Assembly (NCBI GenBank): GCA_963969395.1
Contig: OZ017804.1
Location: 12,648,001-12,712,000 of the forward strand
Origin: Pseudoscleropodium purum
Taxonomy: Eukaryota; Streptophyta; Bryopsida; Hypnales; Brachytheciaceae
Direction of reading: 5' to 3'
DNA length: 64,000 nucleotides
Positions within the stretch are counted from its first letter, which is position 1. The number at the start of each line of letters is the position of its first letter. The position numbers were made by a program, and so were the translations under genes. The notes beneath the pieces are model-generated. The model was not told the origin of the DNA. It did no database searches and saw only the letters and a list, made by a program, of their open reading frames with translations. Below, one piece after another: positions 47,453 to 59,133 of the stretch.

Positions 47453-48790
47453 CTCGGAAAAAAGAATGGTTAAAAAAAGAAAAAACTTAACCCCTTCCAA
47501 CCTGCCACAAAAACAGAAACGCAATAGGGGTGTCAGAGTTCACGACTTGTGTTTCAAGAATGGAGGCAACTTGGGGAAATGAAATACGAAATCTCTACTG
47601 GGAGCTCATACTTTGCTCTGGATTTAAAAACAAACAATAGAGTCACGACGGGCTGAAATTCGAATCAAACGATGGACACATCCGCGCAGCTAAGATTACA
47701 AACTCAGACAAGGCTCAGACAATCCAATTCTCAAAGCTCAAAACATGGAGGACACGCCAAATCAAATCTCTAAAGGAAGCTCGTACTTAGAAACAAGATC
47801 CTGGGGGATCTCCGAATTGCGCGCGCAGGGTTGGATTTCGAAACAAACGGAAGAATCCCCAATGGGCTAGATTGCATTTGGAACCAAACCACTGAATCTC
47901 AGGGCTGATTTTGGACCCAAACAAACAGAATCGCCGCACTTCTGGGAATCCCCAAACTCGGACATCCCGTCATCCAAAACTTTTGTACAATGCGCAGGCA
48001 TAACTTCAAGTGCAAGCAAGAAACGAAAGAAATCCCTTCCCCCTCCTCCTCGTCCCAAACCCACGCCCACGAAACTCTCCTCAACCAACAACGCCTCAGC
48101 CCGAGCATGAGAATAGAGAACAGAGAACGGAAGTCTGATACATACGCAGTGATACAAGAAAGTTTACAAATGCGGAGATAAGCTGCGGTGACAGAGACTA
48201 CGATAATAGACATAAGTCATCGAGCAGTGAAGAATCGAGCGCAAGAGGAAGTCGGAGATGGAGTACAAGCAGCAAACAAAACTCCCCAACTCACCACGAG
48301 AGCTTCTCTCTCAACCCACCGACGACGTGCGAGAGCTGGGACTTCAGCTGGAGCGCTGCAACAACACGAGAACAGAGAACGGAAGAAACTTACGAATTGG
48401 TCCTTGAGGCTGTGTTTGCAAATGCTGGGAAGTGGAACGCAGAACTCAATTGGGTTCTCAATTAATTGGTGAATTTGCTGCAATGAGAGTGTGACTTTAA
48501 AGCTTCTACGGTATTCGTTTGAGGAATCAAGTGCAAGAGGGCGAGGAAGATTCAGCAGGATTGGTGGGGAAGGCAGGTTTTGCGCCCAGACGTGTGGGAG
48601 GAAAAGAGACGCACAGCGAGGTAAGTTAATCGAGGGCGCCGGGGAAGTTGGGGAAGTCCGGAGGACGCCTGAAGCCTTGGGCCCAGTTGGGCGGGACATT
48701 TAGTTGTGCCGAACAGCGAGCTGGCAAAATGACGGGGCAGAGGGAGAACCTGCCAGGTGTCAATTTTATCTGACAACCTGTCAATCATTC
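47453..48790. other. Probable GAD 5' leader and promoter
   Basis: More GC-rich than the flanks, with CT/GA-rich tracts and open frames on both strands but no recognised protein. It lies upstream of the GAD start, so leader exons and the promoter are expected here. I could not place the transcription start. Confidence 0.45.
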
Positions 48791-50397
48791 CTTTTCAGTG
48801 AATCCTTTTCAGTGTTTGTTTGATGCATGATTTTATTTTTTTCCAATTGACTACAGCCAAAAGATGTTGGCTATTTTTTTGTCAAGGAAAGGAAATTTCA
48901 TTTTGTGGGGTCCAAATTGTAGTCAAATTATTGTTGTATTGTAAGACCAATAGCCAAATTTACTTAGGTATCATATAATTTTGATATAAATATCACCAAG
49001 TATCACCCAAGCATCACATGAGTATTGATAAAACAGTTACTTATTTTTCCAAAATGATCATTTATTTATATATATAGTTCCTTATGTTGCTATTGATGTG
49101 GGTGAAGATTTTATTTTTTAACCTTGAAAAGATGCAAATCCCATAATTAAGGTAGTCACTAAAATACTTTGATAATTAGATCAATAGGTGCATTTTTTAT
49201 TTCTACAATTTGCAAGGAAATCATCCATTGAATATTTTAGATTTGTAGCATCTTTATAGGGTCAATACAAATGAAACCATTTTGTTGCTTTGACATGTGA
49301 CATTTCATCAACATTTCTTTTGTTGGCAAAATTCTGTTGACTCTAACAAAAAGGAGCCTTTATATAGACATCCCTCTAAATTTACATCAATGATATGCAG
49401 CCAACAATTAGATTACTGTTCCTTTGGAAAAAAAACTACAAAGTAATATTCACCTCATTTGAAACAACAATGGCAAAAGTTCATCCAATCTTGAGGTTTT
49501 TTCACATTGGGAGGAAAAGGAAAAATTTTTAATTTACCACTAACTGATCAAATTTGGAAAATTTGAATTCATTTTTGACTCCAAGATGAGGAAGTTTGTT
49601 TTAAAGAAGTTATAGAATATAAATGGCCCAAAACAAGTATAGATTTTTACATTTTTCCCTCAAGGAAAAAAACCTTTCAAGACTAGATGAGCTTTAGATG
49701 TGGCCATTTTAGGCATTGATTTATTTGTCCTATTTGTGCATGCTAGGAAATAACCTTACATTTAGTTATAATTATTTACAAGGAAAAATTGCTTTATAAC
49801 TTATTGTCACAAACTTCTAAATAGTCACAATGAAGGAGTTATTGTATGTATAGGTCAATTTTAGAAATAATTAGAGAAATTTTGGATCGTGTCTTAAATT
49901 TTTTTAATTCTACAATCATTTCTAAAAATCTGAAAATTTTCATTGTTACTAATTCTGAATGTCCGAAGATTATTCTTAAAAAAAATTAGAAAAATGAACA
50001 TGTTTATCCATGAATAGAAAAAATCAATCAAAAATTAAGAGCCTCAAATTTATTTTTTTAAAAAGCAAAGTGCCTAAAGCCAAAAAATCCAAATCAAGCT
50101 GCCAAATTGTTGAACTACAAAAACTAAACTATTTCAACAACAAGCTACCAAAACTAACCTATACGTATAGTAGAGGGGGATGTCCAGATGAAGTTTTAAC
50201 ATTGGAAATTCTATCTTCTAAACTATAGAAGGATGCTAAAATCCCAAAGTACCCAATGGATGATTGTAGAAATGAAGAGCAATGTACCTATATATTGGTC
50301 TAAAAATTAGATCATTTTTGGCAAAACACCTAGGTTATAGAGTTCATCTTTCAAAGTTAATCCCTAAAGTCTATAGTGTTTTGAATTCCAAAATTGT

Positions 50398-50464
50398 TTC
50401 AAAATACTCATACCCAAAGCAAGACTAAAATCTTCATCCTTGCTTTGGGTATGAGTATTTTGAA
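50398..50464. repeat. Perfect 26-bp inverted repeat with 15-base loop
   Basis: The left arm (50398-50423, TTCAAAATACTCATACCCAA...) and right arm (50439-50464) are exact reverse complements. Transcribed RNA would form a 26-bp perfect stem. It could be a recent MITE core or a small-RNA hairpin. Confidence 0.85.
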
Positions 50465-51296
50465 GTAGTTTTGGTAACCTAACTATATGGTCTTTTGGAA
50501 AATATGTTCAAATACATCAACCTCAAAATTATAAAGTCAACATCCCTACCAATTGCAAGTTCAATGTGCCTAAACTTCAAAATATAGGCTCTCTAGCCCT
50601 TTCAAAAGGTGAAGATATGTCTTTCAACATTTGAAGAAAAAAATATGTATGTCCTATAATTTGTACATTTTAGTCAATATGTTGGAAAGTGGATTGAAAA
50701 TATATGCAAAAAAAACTAAACTAAAAACTTTCATATTCATCTTTAAGAAAATTATGAAATGGAAGATGGTATTGAATAGAAGATAAAACTAAACCACTAA
50801 ATACTTTTACAAGAAATTGTGAATTGTTGATACCAATGGCAAGAATGTTTTAGTAAATAATAGGTATCTTTTCATTTTGTTTGGATTTGAAAATTTTGAA
50901 AATTGAGTGGAAAAAAACACTTTATATGTATTTTTTTCACGTTCATTGCCCACAAAATAAAATTCTTCATAACGTTCACCTTACTTTTTTCATAATTCAA
51001 TAATACAATTGTTTTTGAGTAAGTATGAATCTCTAGATCCCAAAAAACTAATGAATATTCATTTAGAATATTAGTTTTTGAACTTGCTTATTTTAACATT
51101 GATATAAATAAATAAAGCTTCTAACTTTAATAACTATATTATTATCAAAATGAAGTAAAACAAAGCTTCACACATTGATTAGGATGATTAGCATTCATCC
51201 TAAAACTTCATGCAAAAATTCCAAGTCATAAAGTCAACAAAACTTTCAAACAGTCCAAAGTAGATTCTTTCATTAGTGGCATCTAGAGGTTAACCT

Positions 51297-52107
51297 TGAA
51301 AGGACGAGCTAGTCACCATAGTAATCATTTATTTTGGTATCTTGGGAATTCTTAGCTTAATCCATGTCTATCAGAGGGGACATTTTTAAAACACTTAAGA
51401 CCTCCATTCTCAGAAAACCATGTTAATCAAAATTTATAATTTTGAAATTTGCATGGTCAATCTTCTTGGAAATTGATAATTTGGCTACAATTGGAATGGT
51501 AAAAACTTCCATAATTGAGTACCATTGAAGTTATTCCATTTGGTCTAGAAAGTGTAGGAAAGCCACTTACTTTTGTTGTATGGTCTGTAACACACAAGGG
51601 TTATAGAAATCTAAATATACTGTCATTAGAAGTCAAACTATTGTAAACAACGGACCTCCATCATCTTTTCACATAAAATTCCAATGATGAATAGTTAGGT
51701 TAACCTTGAAAGGACGAGCTAGTCACCATGGTAATCATTTGTTTTGATCTTGTGGGAATTCTTAGCTTAACCCATGTGTGTCAAAGGGGACATTTTTCAA
51801 ACACTCAAGACATGGATTCTTGAAAAATCATGTTAATCAAACTTTATAATCTCAAAATCCGCATAGTCAACCTTCTTGAAAATTGATAATTTGGCTACAA
51901 ATTGGAATGGTGAAAACTTCCGTAACTAGGTACCATTGAAGTTATTCCATTTGCTCTGGAAAGTATAGAAAAGCCACTCACTTTTGTTGTCCAGTCTATG
52001 GCATACAAAGGTTAAGGAAATCTAAATGCATTGTCATTGGAAATCAAACTACTATAGAGGACAAACCTCCATCCCCTTTCCATACAAAATTTTGATAATG
52101 AATAGTT
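51297..52107. repeat. 400-bp tandem duplication
   Basis: AGGTTAACCTTGAAAGGACG at 51297 recurs exactly at 51697, and the following ~400 bases match with scattered changes up to TGATAATGAATAGTT. Non-coding. Confidence 0.85.
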
Positions 52108-52182
52108 GCACTTCTATCATGCATAGAGAGATTTTTTTTTTATCATTCATCGGTCAAAAAAACATCCACTGCATTGTTTATA

Positions 52183-52416
52183 GGTTAACCCTTGAACACC
52201 GAGGCAAACGTTTTGCATCCATTGGATGACAGGGAATCAAACTGTATAAGACAAAAGTGCAACTACTCATCCTCAAAATTTGTTTTTGGAAAGGGAAGAT
52301 CTTCTACAATAGTTTGACTTGCAATGACTACTTTTGTAATTTTGAAGGCTCCTGATTCACACAGTACTAGAAAACGATGATCTCGAGGGTCACCCCTTCA
52401 GCGTTTAAGGGTTAAA
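52183..52416. repeat. Possible short MITE with TTAACCCTT ends
   Basis: Starts TTAACCCTTGAAC and ends GTTTAAGGGTTAA (inverted, one mismatch). Related ends lie at about 46377, 53505, 53644 and 54030. No clear target duplication seen, so the call is tentative. Confidence 0.35.
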
Positions 52417-54442
52417 ATCAATTCCAACTTCCAAAATTGAATGAGTCATTACAAACAAAGCTTACAAGGATGCCACATGACCAACAAGACCAACAAGCAA
52501 CCTCTCGTGGAGAATTTCCAACAATGAAAAGTGGCTTTAATTTCGGAACACACACACTGCTGGAAGGCTAAGCGTATCTTAAGTACTTTGGGGATTTTCT
52601 TTTGTCAGAAGGTTACATGCATTATCCCTCCAGTACGAAACCGCCACGTCCCTCATTGGCGAGTTTGGGAGAGCCAATTGGAGTCCAGTGAAACCTTCCA
52701 TGTCCCCAGATGCCACGCGTCGACAAAGTAACTTAGACACGCAACACCTCTCTCATGAGTTTAATAAGGACCAGACCAAATCAAAAGTTCAGTTAGCCAA
52801 GGCAACTGCCGACATTTGTGTCAAAATAATAATAACAGCCAGCCAGCAGCCCAAACCTTCTCCACCGTCCACACCGACATGGAAAAATTCTACAAACACT
52901 TGGAGTAACTTAATGTAGGAGGCCCATAAACCAACCATTTAAGAACTGGAACTGATTTTTTTTTTTTTGGGGGGGGGGAAACTTCTTCAAATATCTTTTA
53001 GTAAATTTTCCTTGAAAGAAAGGTAGAATTGGCATCTAACCCCAAGTCGTTTCATATTTTTAGGAGCTTTGTGAAAATAGTTATGAAATTTTGAAGCTCA
53101 AGTGACACAGGGCTCTAATAGCATCCACCTCCTAAAATGTACATTGTTTGTACATGGTTGAAGGCTACAAAATAAGCAACATGAACATATAGTGTACATT
53201 TAAGAAGGTGGATGCTTTTAGAGCCTCTGAGCTTTTAGAACCTCCTACTTTACAACCTTTGGCTCTTCAAAACACTAGGTCTAATTAATCCTTCATCCAC
53301 AAACATTGCGGAAGACATTTTTTAGTCAATAGAGAATCTTGTTGTATAGGATAGAAGTGCAACTATTCATCTTCCAGATTTTGTGAAAAATGGGAACGTC
53401 TTCTATAGTAGCTTGACTTCTAGTGAGTACTTTTGCAATATTTTAATCCAATGATTCACATGATAATGAAAAGGGATGATTTCCAAGGTCACCCTTGTGT
53501 CGTTTAAGGATAAAACGATGTATTTTCTAACTAATTAATGACAAAGAATCTCTCCCAACAACTATTCATCTTCCCAATTTTGTATGAAAATGGGAGATCT
53601 TTTACATACAATAGATTGACTTCCAATGAGTGTTTTTGTATTTTTTAACCCTTAAACGAGGGACTCTTCACCATGGGGAAAGACGAGCCGTGGACTACAA
53701 CTTCTGACTCTGATCTTGAAACATTGTTCACACCGATGAACAGTGTCATGTCAACTTGTACATGAAGTTCAGTTGCCTTCATGAAAATTTTAGGAAGGGC
53801 AGCCTTTGGTCTAACACCTTCTACATCTATTTATGAGCTATCTTCTCCATTTTGGGGCTACCTAAAAATATGAATGCATCCAATTACAATGTTTTTGGCC
53901 TTCCATGATGCAACACACCTCCACTTTCACTTTAAAAAAAAATGAAAAAAAAAAATGCTTTTCTACATCCAACAAACTCTCTTATTGTCATCCATCCATC
54001 AAACAAAAAAGTCTACATTCGTATTCAAGGGTTAAAGCCACGTGGTACCAAAATAGATGATTTCCACAATGACTAGTCCGTCTTTTAAGAATTAAGACAA
54101 TTTGTTCTTAAAGTGACCATTTAAGAGCTAATGGCCTTCTTGGGAAAACGAAATTCTTTGAAACAATTTTCACTAAATTTTCATAGGATGGAAATAATGG
54201 AATTTGTTGGCATCAAATCCAATTAAGTTGTTTCATTTTGGGGGGACCTTTGTAGAATTAGTTATGAAGTTTTGAAGTTAAAACACAATGGTTACTAAAA
54301 AGTGACTATCTCTTGAAATGTACATTGTTGGTACATTGAAAAAAGCAAAATGTAACTTTGTATCATGGTCACTTTTAGAGCAAGGTTACTCTTACAACAA
54401 ACTACTTGAGGGTTTTCACACCATCTTCTTCTCCGATCCCCA

Positions 54443-54505
54443 TTCTCAATCTTTAGAGAAAAAAGATGTTGACCTACAAAGGGGCCATTCTCTAAAGATT
54501 GAGAA
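54443..54505. repeat. Perfect 18-bp inverted repeat
   Basis: TTCTCAATCTTTAGAGAA (54443-54460) and TTCTCTAAAGATTGAGAA (54488-54505) are exact reverse complements around a 27-base loop. Confidence 0.8.
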
Positions 54506-55340
54506 GTTTTTTCCTTTTTCTTGAGGATGTAAAGAATAGGCATGAAGATTGAGAAATTGTGAAAATCAAGGAATTGTGGAGAAGATTAACAAGTTGTGTT
54601 CATTGCAAATTATATAGCTCAAAAGTTAGCTAGAACATCAAAATTATAAATGAATTTGGTGGGGTTGGTGAAAGAAAAGGAATGTAATTAGGTGTAGTTA
54701 CCTTATTTATTAAAAAAATTATTGTTATTTATAATATAATATTTGAAAACTTAGATCCTTTATACCAACCATTTAAAAAATGTATTTTTATCCAATCCTT
54801 TAACGTCACAACTAGCACATCCATTAGTAGAAGGGTGATCTTTGGTGAATCAAAGCATGGTGTTCAAGACCCACATTGACTTGGGCACACAATGGCCATG
54901 CTAGTACCATTGTGGGGCCTTGGGTACCATGACTCCTTGGTGCCCAAAGACCACCCTTTCTACTAGTGCTTCCTACCAACTTTTCAATATATTTCAAAAA
55001 CTTTGACAAATTTTTGGGTCTTGTTACAAGCCTAGCCTCCAGGAATTTTTAAGGATAAAAGTTCATTTATGGAGCCAGATTTCAAATAATTTTTAGTTGT
55101 GGATAACTGAAAAATTACATTTCAGCAGCCAAAAACAACCAAAATACTACACAATATTCGCTGGAATTTGGAGTCTCAATTCATGGAGCCACCCCAGGAA
55201 AAAGGGAACAATGAATAAAGAACAGTAGCTTTCTGCATTCTTCGGATCGTCGCATTCATGTTGAGATAAGATTTGTTTCTTGTGCTCTGCTCCCACAACT
55301 ACCTTGTGTCCGCAATAAGATGAATCTATTCTCCAAAAAG

Positions 55341-56287
55341 TTGTGCTTTTCTACGTAAGTGCGCGAATCTAGTAGAACGGAACAAATTCTTGATTCTATT
55401 CGGCCTCGAGTAGTGGCTAAACTGTTCATTTGGGGGGATGATAAACAGATAGGAATACAAAACTACGCATCATTCAACTTTTTGCAACAAATTGTAATAC
55501 ATTATTTTCATTTGTTGGCTCTGGATCAAATACATTGCACCAACACAAGCTACATCTACAGTGAGGTGAAAGTTTGACTAAGGTCTTACGTACCGTGATT
55601 GCTGTTACTCAAACTGAGTCCTTGGCCCTCTCATGAAATGAGCTTCATCTACAATACAACATTACTCTAAAATAAACTAATATATGTACATAGCCTCTCG
55701 TAGCTTTGTAGCTGCACTCCCAAAGGGACAATGCCTCGCGGAGCATACAGCTGCTGTTTTCTGATGCAAAAGTACAATACAACAGAATGCCAAGTTTTCA
55801 TGATGATCAGGAATTATAGAGATTGTCATGCACAAGATGGACTTTAGATCTATATCATCATCAGCTGGGGCCCTTTCCAGCTGGGGAACGTGCACCTGGG
55901 ATGTCAGACAAGCACATTTACAAATCCTCGAAGTACACATAAAACTACATTGGATTGCCAACAATGTGACATGCGTAATTGAAATTCAGTTACAAAATTT
56001 CTTCAATCTCTTACAACAAGGACTCAACGCAACCAAGACCTAATTCATTCAACTAATACTCTGGCCAGATGAAGCACTAGCTTAACAAAATGGCAAGCAT
56101 TCTCACATTCAGAGGTGCAAGTGGATTTAGCAGGAATTCTGAAATTCAGAGTTGGAACATAAATGATTTTACAGCCAAACAGACATGAAGGAGTTCATTC
56201 ATGCAGTGGGCAATCATTACAATGTATGAGAGACTCTATACCAACGAAGTTAATATGTAAACTGGAATTAACCGAGCACACAAACCT
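55341..56287. other. Region downstream of the SCP2 gene
   Basis: Moderately AT-rich, no gene recognised. The part next to 56287 probably includes the SCP2 3' UTR. Confidence 0.45.
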
Positions 56288-58595
56288 TCAAAGTTTAGCA
56301 GGCTTAGGGAAGATTTCTGGTGTAAACTTTTGAGCAGCACTCATGCTTCCTTTGATCTTCATCTTGCCCCTGTCAACAATGTCGTGTCCATGCTCAGTTG
56401 TCTTACTCATAGCTAACGTAGATAAACCAAAAAGCTCAGTATTGGATTGCATTCATTTCTACTGAGCATTATTAGAAAATAAAAATGATGATTCCAATGC
56501 AGTTTAGTATAATTTTTTTCCAAACTATGAAAACCGCCTCACAAAGGAGCACAGAAATGCAATTCAGGAGAACCAAACCGAACTAAACACATCCTAAGGT
56601 TCGCAATGTGGTAAGGACAACACGTTGGCCTAGCAAGCGGGTGGTTCAATTAACCCCCAAGCTCCCAACCTAAACAATTCGAATTCCAATTTGGCAGCAC
56701 ATAGTCAATCATAGTGACTTTCAAACATATCTCTATCGTTCAAAAGTTTAGGGAAAGATCTCTTCTTTGGTTAGTTTTGTCAGCTGGCTTGAAGTTATTA
56801 CCTGATAAAAGCCATTTGAGGGTTCATCTTTCCAGAAGCAACACTGATAAAGTCGGAATCAACAAAACTGAAGGAGGCATCAGGCTTGCCCTCGGCCTTC
56901 CCTGTAATTCAAGACCGAGAGCAGTCATTTTGCCAGATACACAAAGTCTCCACGTTTGTTGAATATGCTGAATTTAACGATACCAAGATAATTTCTCAAA
57001 GCAGTGATCTAACCATTCAAATCAGTCACTCTTTGCAACCCCCGTCCTCCAAAGTGCAAGTATTACAAAATCATGCTGGATTTTATAATAAACTAGATGA
57101 TTATTCAAAAGAAGGCAGGCCCTAACTCTCTCTTCCAGAACAGTAGTTATGCCTCTCGACCCTCCTCTTCTAAGCACAGTGCATTGTGTGGCAATAAAAC
57201 CGTAAGGAGATTATGATGCTTACCCTTGTATACTTTCAAATTCTTGAGGTCAACCACAAAGATCTCCTCTTCGAAACCTATTTTCTGCAAATACTCAAAC
57301 AAAAGCACTAATCCATCAATATCTACGAGCAAACATAGCAGCCATGATCCTCGTCCCATCGTAGATATAGCAGCAGCTTCAACCCAGTATGCAGTTGCAG
57401 CAGCTACTGGTATTAAGAGCATCGCCTTCATGTAGGTCAGAAAAAGAAAAAAGCAGTCTAGGAATAAATAGATTCTCTCCATTCCATGAACGCACCACTG
57501 AACAGCACAAATTCAAGAAAAACATTCACAAACGGAATAGCTACAGCTACTGCACAGAAACTGAACACCGGGTACATCTAACTTCACCTGAATCTTGCAG
57601 AAATTTGAAACAAAAGCTGCAGCAAAGCGTCATACGAACAAAACCATGAACATGAAACAGCTGAGGAGTCAACTGAATACAGCGATATTCTAAAGCGTGT
57701 TCATAATCTCAGGGAGGCCTTGGCAAATTGCAAGGCTCAACAAGCCCTATATTCTACAATCAAGCTTCAGATTTGAGTTACCTAGTACACAATCTCAATG
57801 AGACCTTATAATCTAATAATCCAACTAAAATAGCAGTAAGCCATAACCTCTACCATCATTATGAGCTCTATTGCAACACTCAATTTCCCAAGATCTACAT
57901 TCGCCACCCTTTTATCACCCAAGCTTACAGCGTCTTCACTGGGATTAACTAGATAATAGTAGCCTGGTTACCAAAAGCGGGATCGTTCAAATATTCCATC
58001 TTTTAATTGCATACTCGATTGCTTCAGACAGTATTTTCCCAAATCTGTTTTCTACGACTCTGTTCTGAAACTGAAAGGAAACAGATTGAAAAACACGAAA
58101 AAACAATCAAATTATTACCAAACTAGAAATAAGAATAGAATAAAACAATTTTATTCTGCACTTCAAGAACCTAGCTACACATAAAAAAAATTAACACGCT
58201 TCCGCTACTTGTACAGATCAACAAACTATTCTCCACGATCAGGCTTCGAATTTAAGTGACCAAGTACCCAACCTCAACGCAGGAAACAAAGAATATTCAC
58301 AAGCAAACAATTCAGACGCTTCCTTAACGACCAATCCAACCACCACCACCACCAAAACCAAAACCAAAAACAGCGGCAGCCGCAGCAATATTGCCCGATT
58401 TCAAAAGCGATGAAGCTCTCTACTTCCGATCCAGAGACGAAGCCCTACCTTGGGCGCAATGTTGATCTGGTAGACCAACCCTATTTTCGTCTGAAGCTCC
58501 TTCCCGGCGTCCGTGGTGAGATGCGTCCTCACCATGTCCAAAAGCTGAGCCGACTTCAGCTTGGAGCCTTCGGCGACGCTCCCCTCCGACGCCAT
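56288..58595 (-). CDS. SCP2: Sterol carrier protein 2 (SCP2 domain), peroxisomal
   Basis: Four exons (minus): 58595-58449, 57284-57224, 56901-56802, 56369-56288; 390 bases, 129 residues, GT-AG borders, frame kept at each join. It reads MASEGSVAEGSKLKSAQLLD, then TDAGKELQTKIGLVYQINIA, GFEEEIFVVDLKNLKVYKG, SGKMNPQMAFIRGKMKIKGS, and ends FTPEIFPKPAKL. This is the single-domain plant SCP2, which binds lipids in a hydrophobic tunnel and transfers sterols, fatty acyls and phospholipids. The C-terminal AKL fits a type-1 peroxisomal targeting signal. Length matches the plant family (about 120-130). An in-frame ATG 21 bases upstream (58616) is possible, but 58595 fits the family length. First intron about 1.16 kb. 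Confidence 0.93.
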
Positions 58596-59085
58596 AGCTC
58601 CTCCCAATTTCCTCACAAGTCACAAAACCTCACAAACAAACCCCTCTGACAGAAACTCCGTCAAGCAAAGCACGGCACGACAAACTAAAATCGCGTGAGG
58701 ACAAGGAACTGCACTGCTGCATACAAAATTACACTCAAAGCTAGTGTGTACTTGGAGGATTACGTAAAGCAAAAGCCAGCTCCAAAAACAACAAAACTGC
58801 TGCCTGGATTTGTGGCGGTGCTGCTGTACGTGTCTTGGAATTGATGTACAACTAAATTGATTACTGCAAAATTGATAATAGCGAAATTGATTGTGAATGG
58901 AAATTGAACTGAAGGCGATGATGATCTTCACGAATGTTCATTGCGATCGGCGATGGCAGTATGACGCATACATTGCAAAAGGAGACTTGTGTATCGTCGT
59001 CATGCGAAGTCTGACGGAGGTAGTGACGAAGGCGGACAGGCTCCGTTATTATTAGGTTGGTGAAGACTTATTGAGCAATTTTCTC
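58596..59085. other. SCP2 upstream region
   Basis: Likely promoter and 5' leader of SCP2; no distinct box chosen. A ~100-residue minus frame at 58620-58931 has no domain. Confidence 0.4.
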
Positions 59086-59133
59086 AAAAAAAATAAAAAT
59101 AAAAATAAAAATAAAATTATATATATATATAAT
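59086..59133. repeat. A/T microsatellites
   Basis: (AAAAAT)n followed by (AT)n and AATTTTTT. Simple sequence. Confidence 0.85.

Larger units (their letters stand above)
48800..55340. other. AT-rich intergenic DNA with small repeats
   Basis: No gene recognised. Contains two hairpins (50398-50464, 54443-54505), a 400-bp direct repeat (51297-52107), and several copies of a TTAACCCTTAAACG-like motif that may be ends of short MITEs. Confidence 0.6.

Noticed and set aside
48217..48699. 160-residue minus frame upstream of GAD
   Set aside because: Low complexity, Ser/Pro/Leu-rich, no domain. It lies where the GAD leader is expected.
56288..58595. First thought: SRP9 (signal recognition particle 9 kDa)
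   Set aside because: Assembled exons give the SCP2 fold pattern (GLVYQINIAPK, SGKMNPQMAFIRGKMKIKGS) and end in a PTS1-like AKL, not SRP9.
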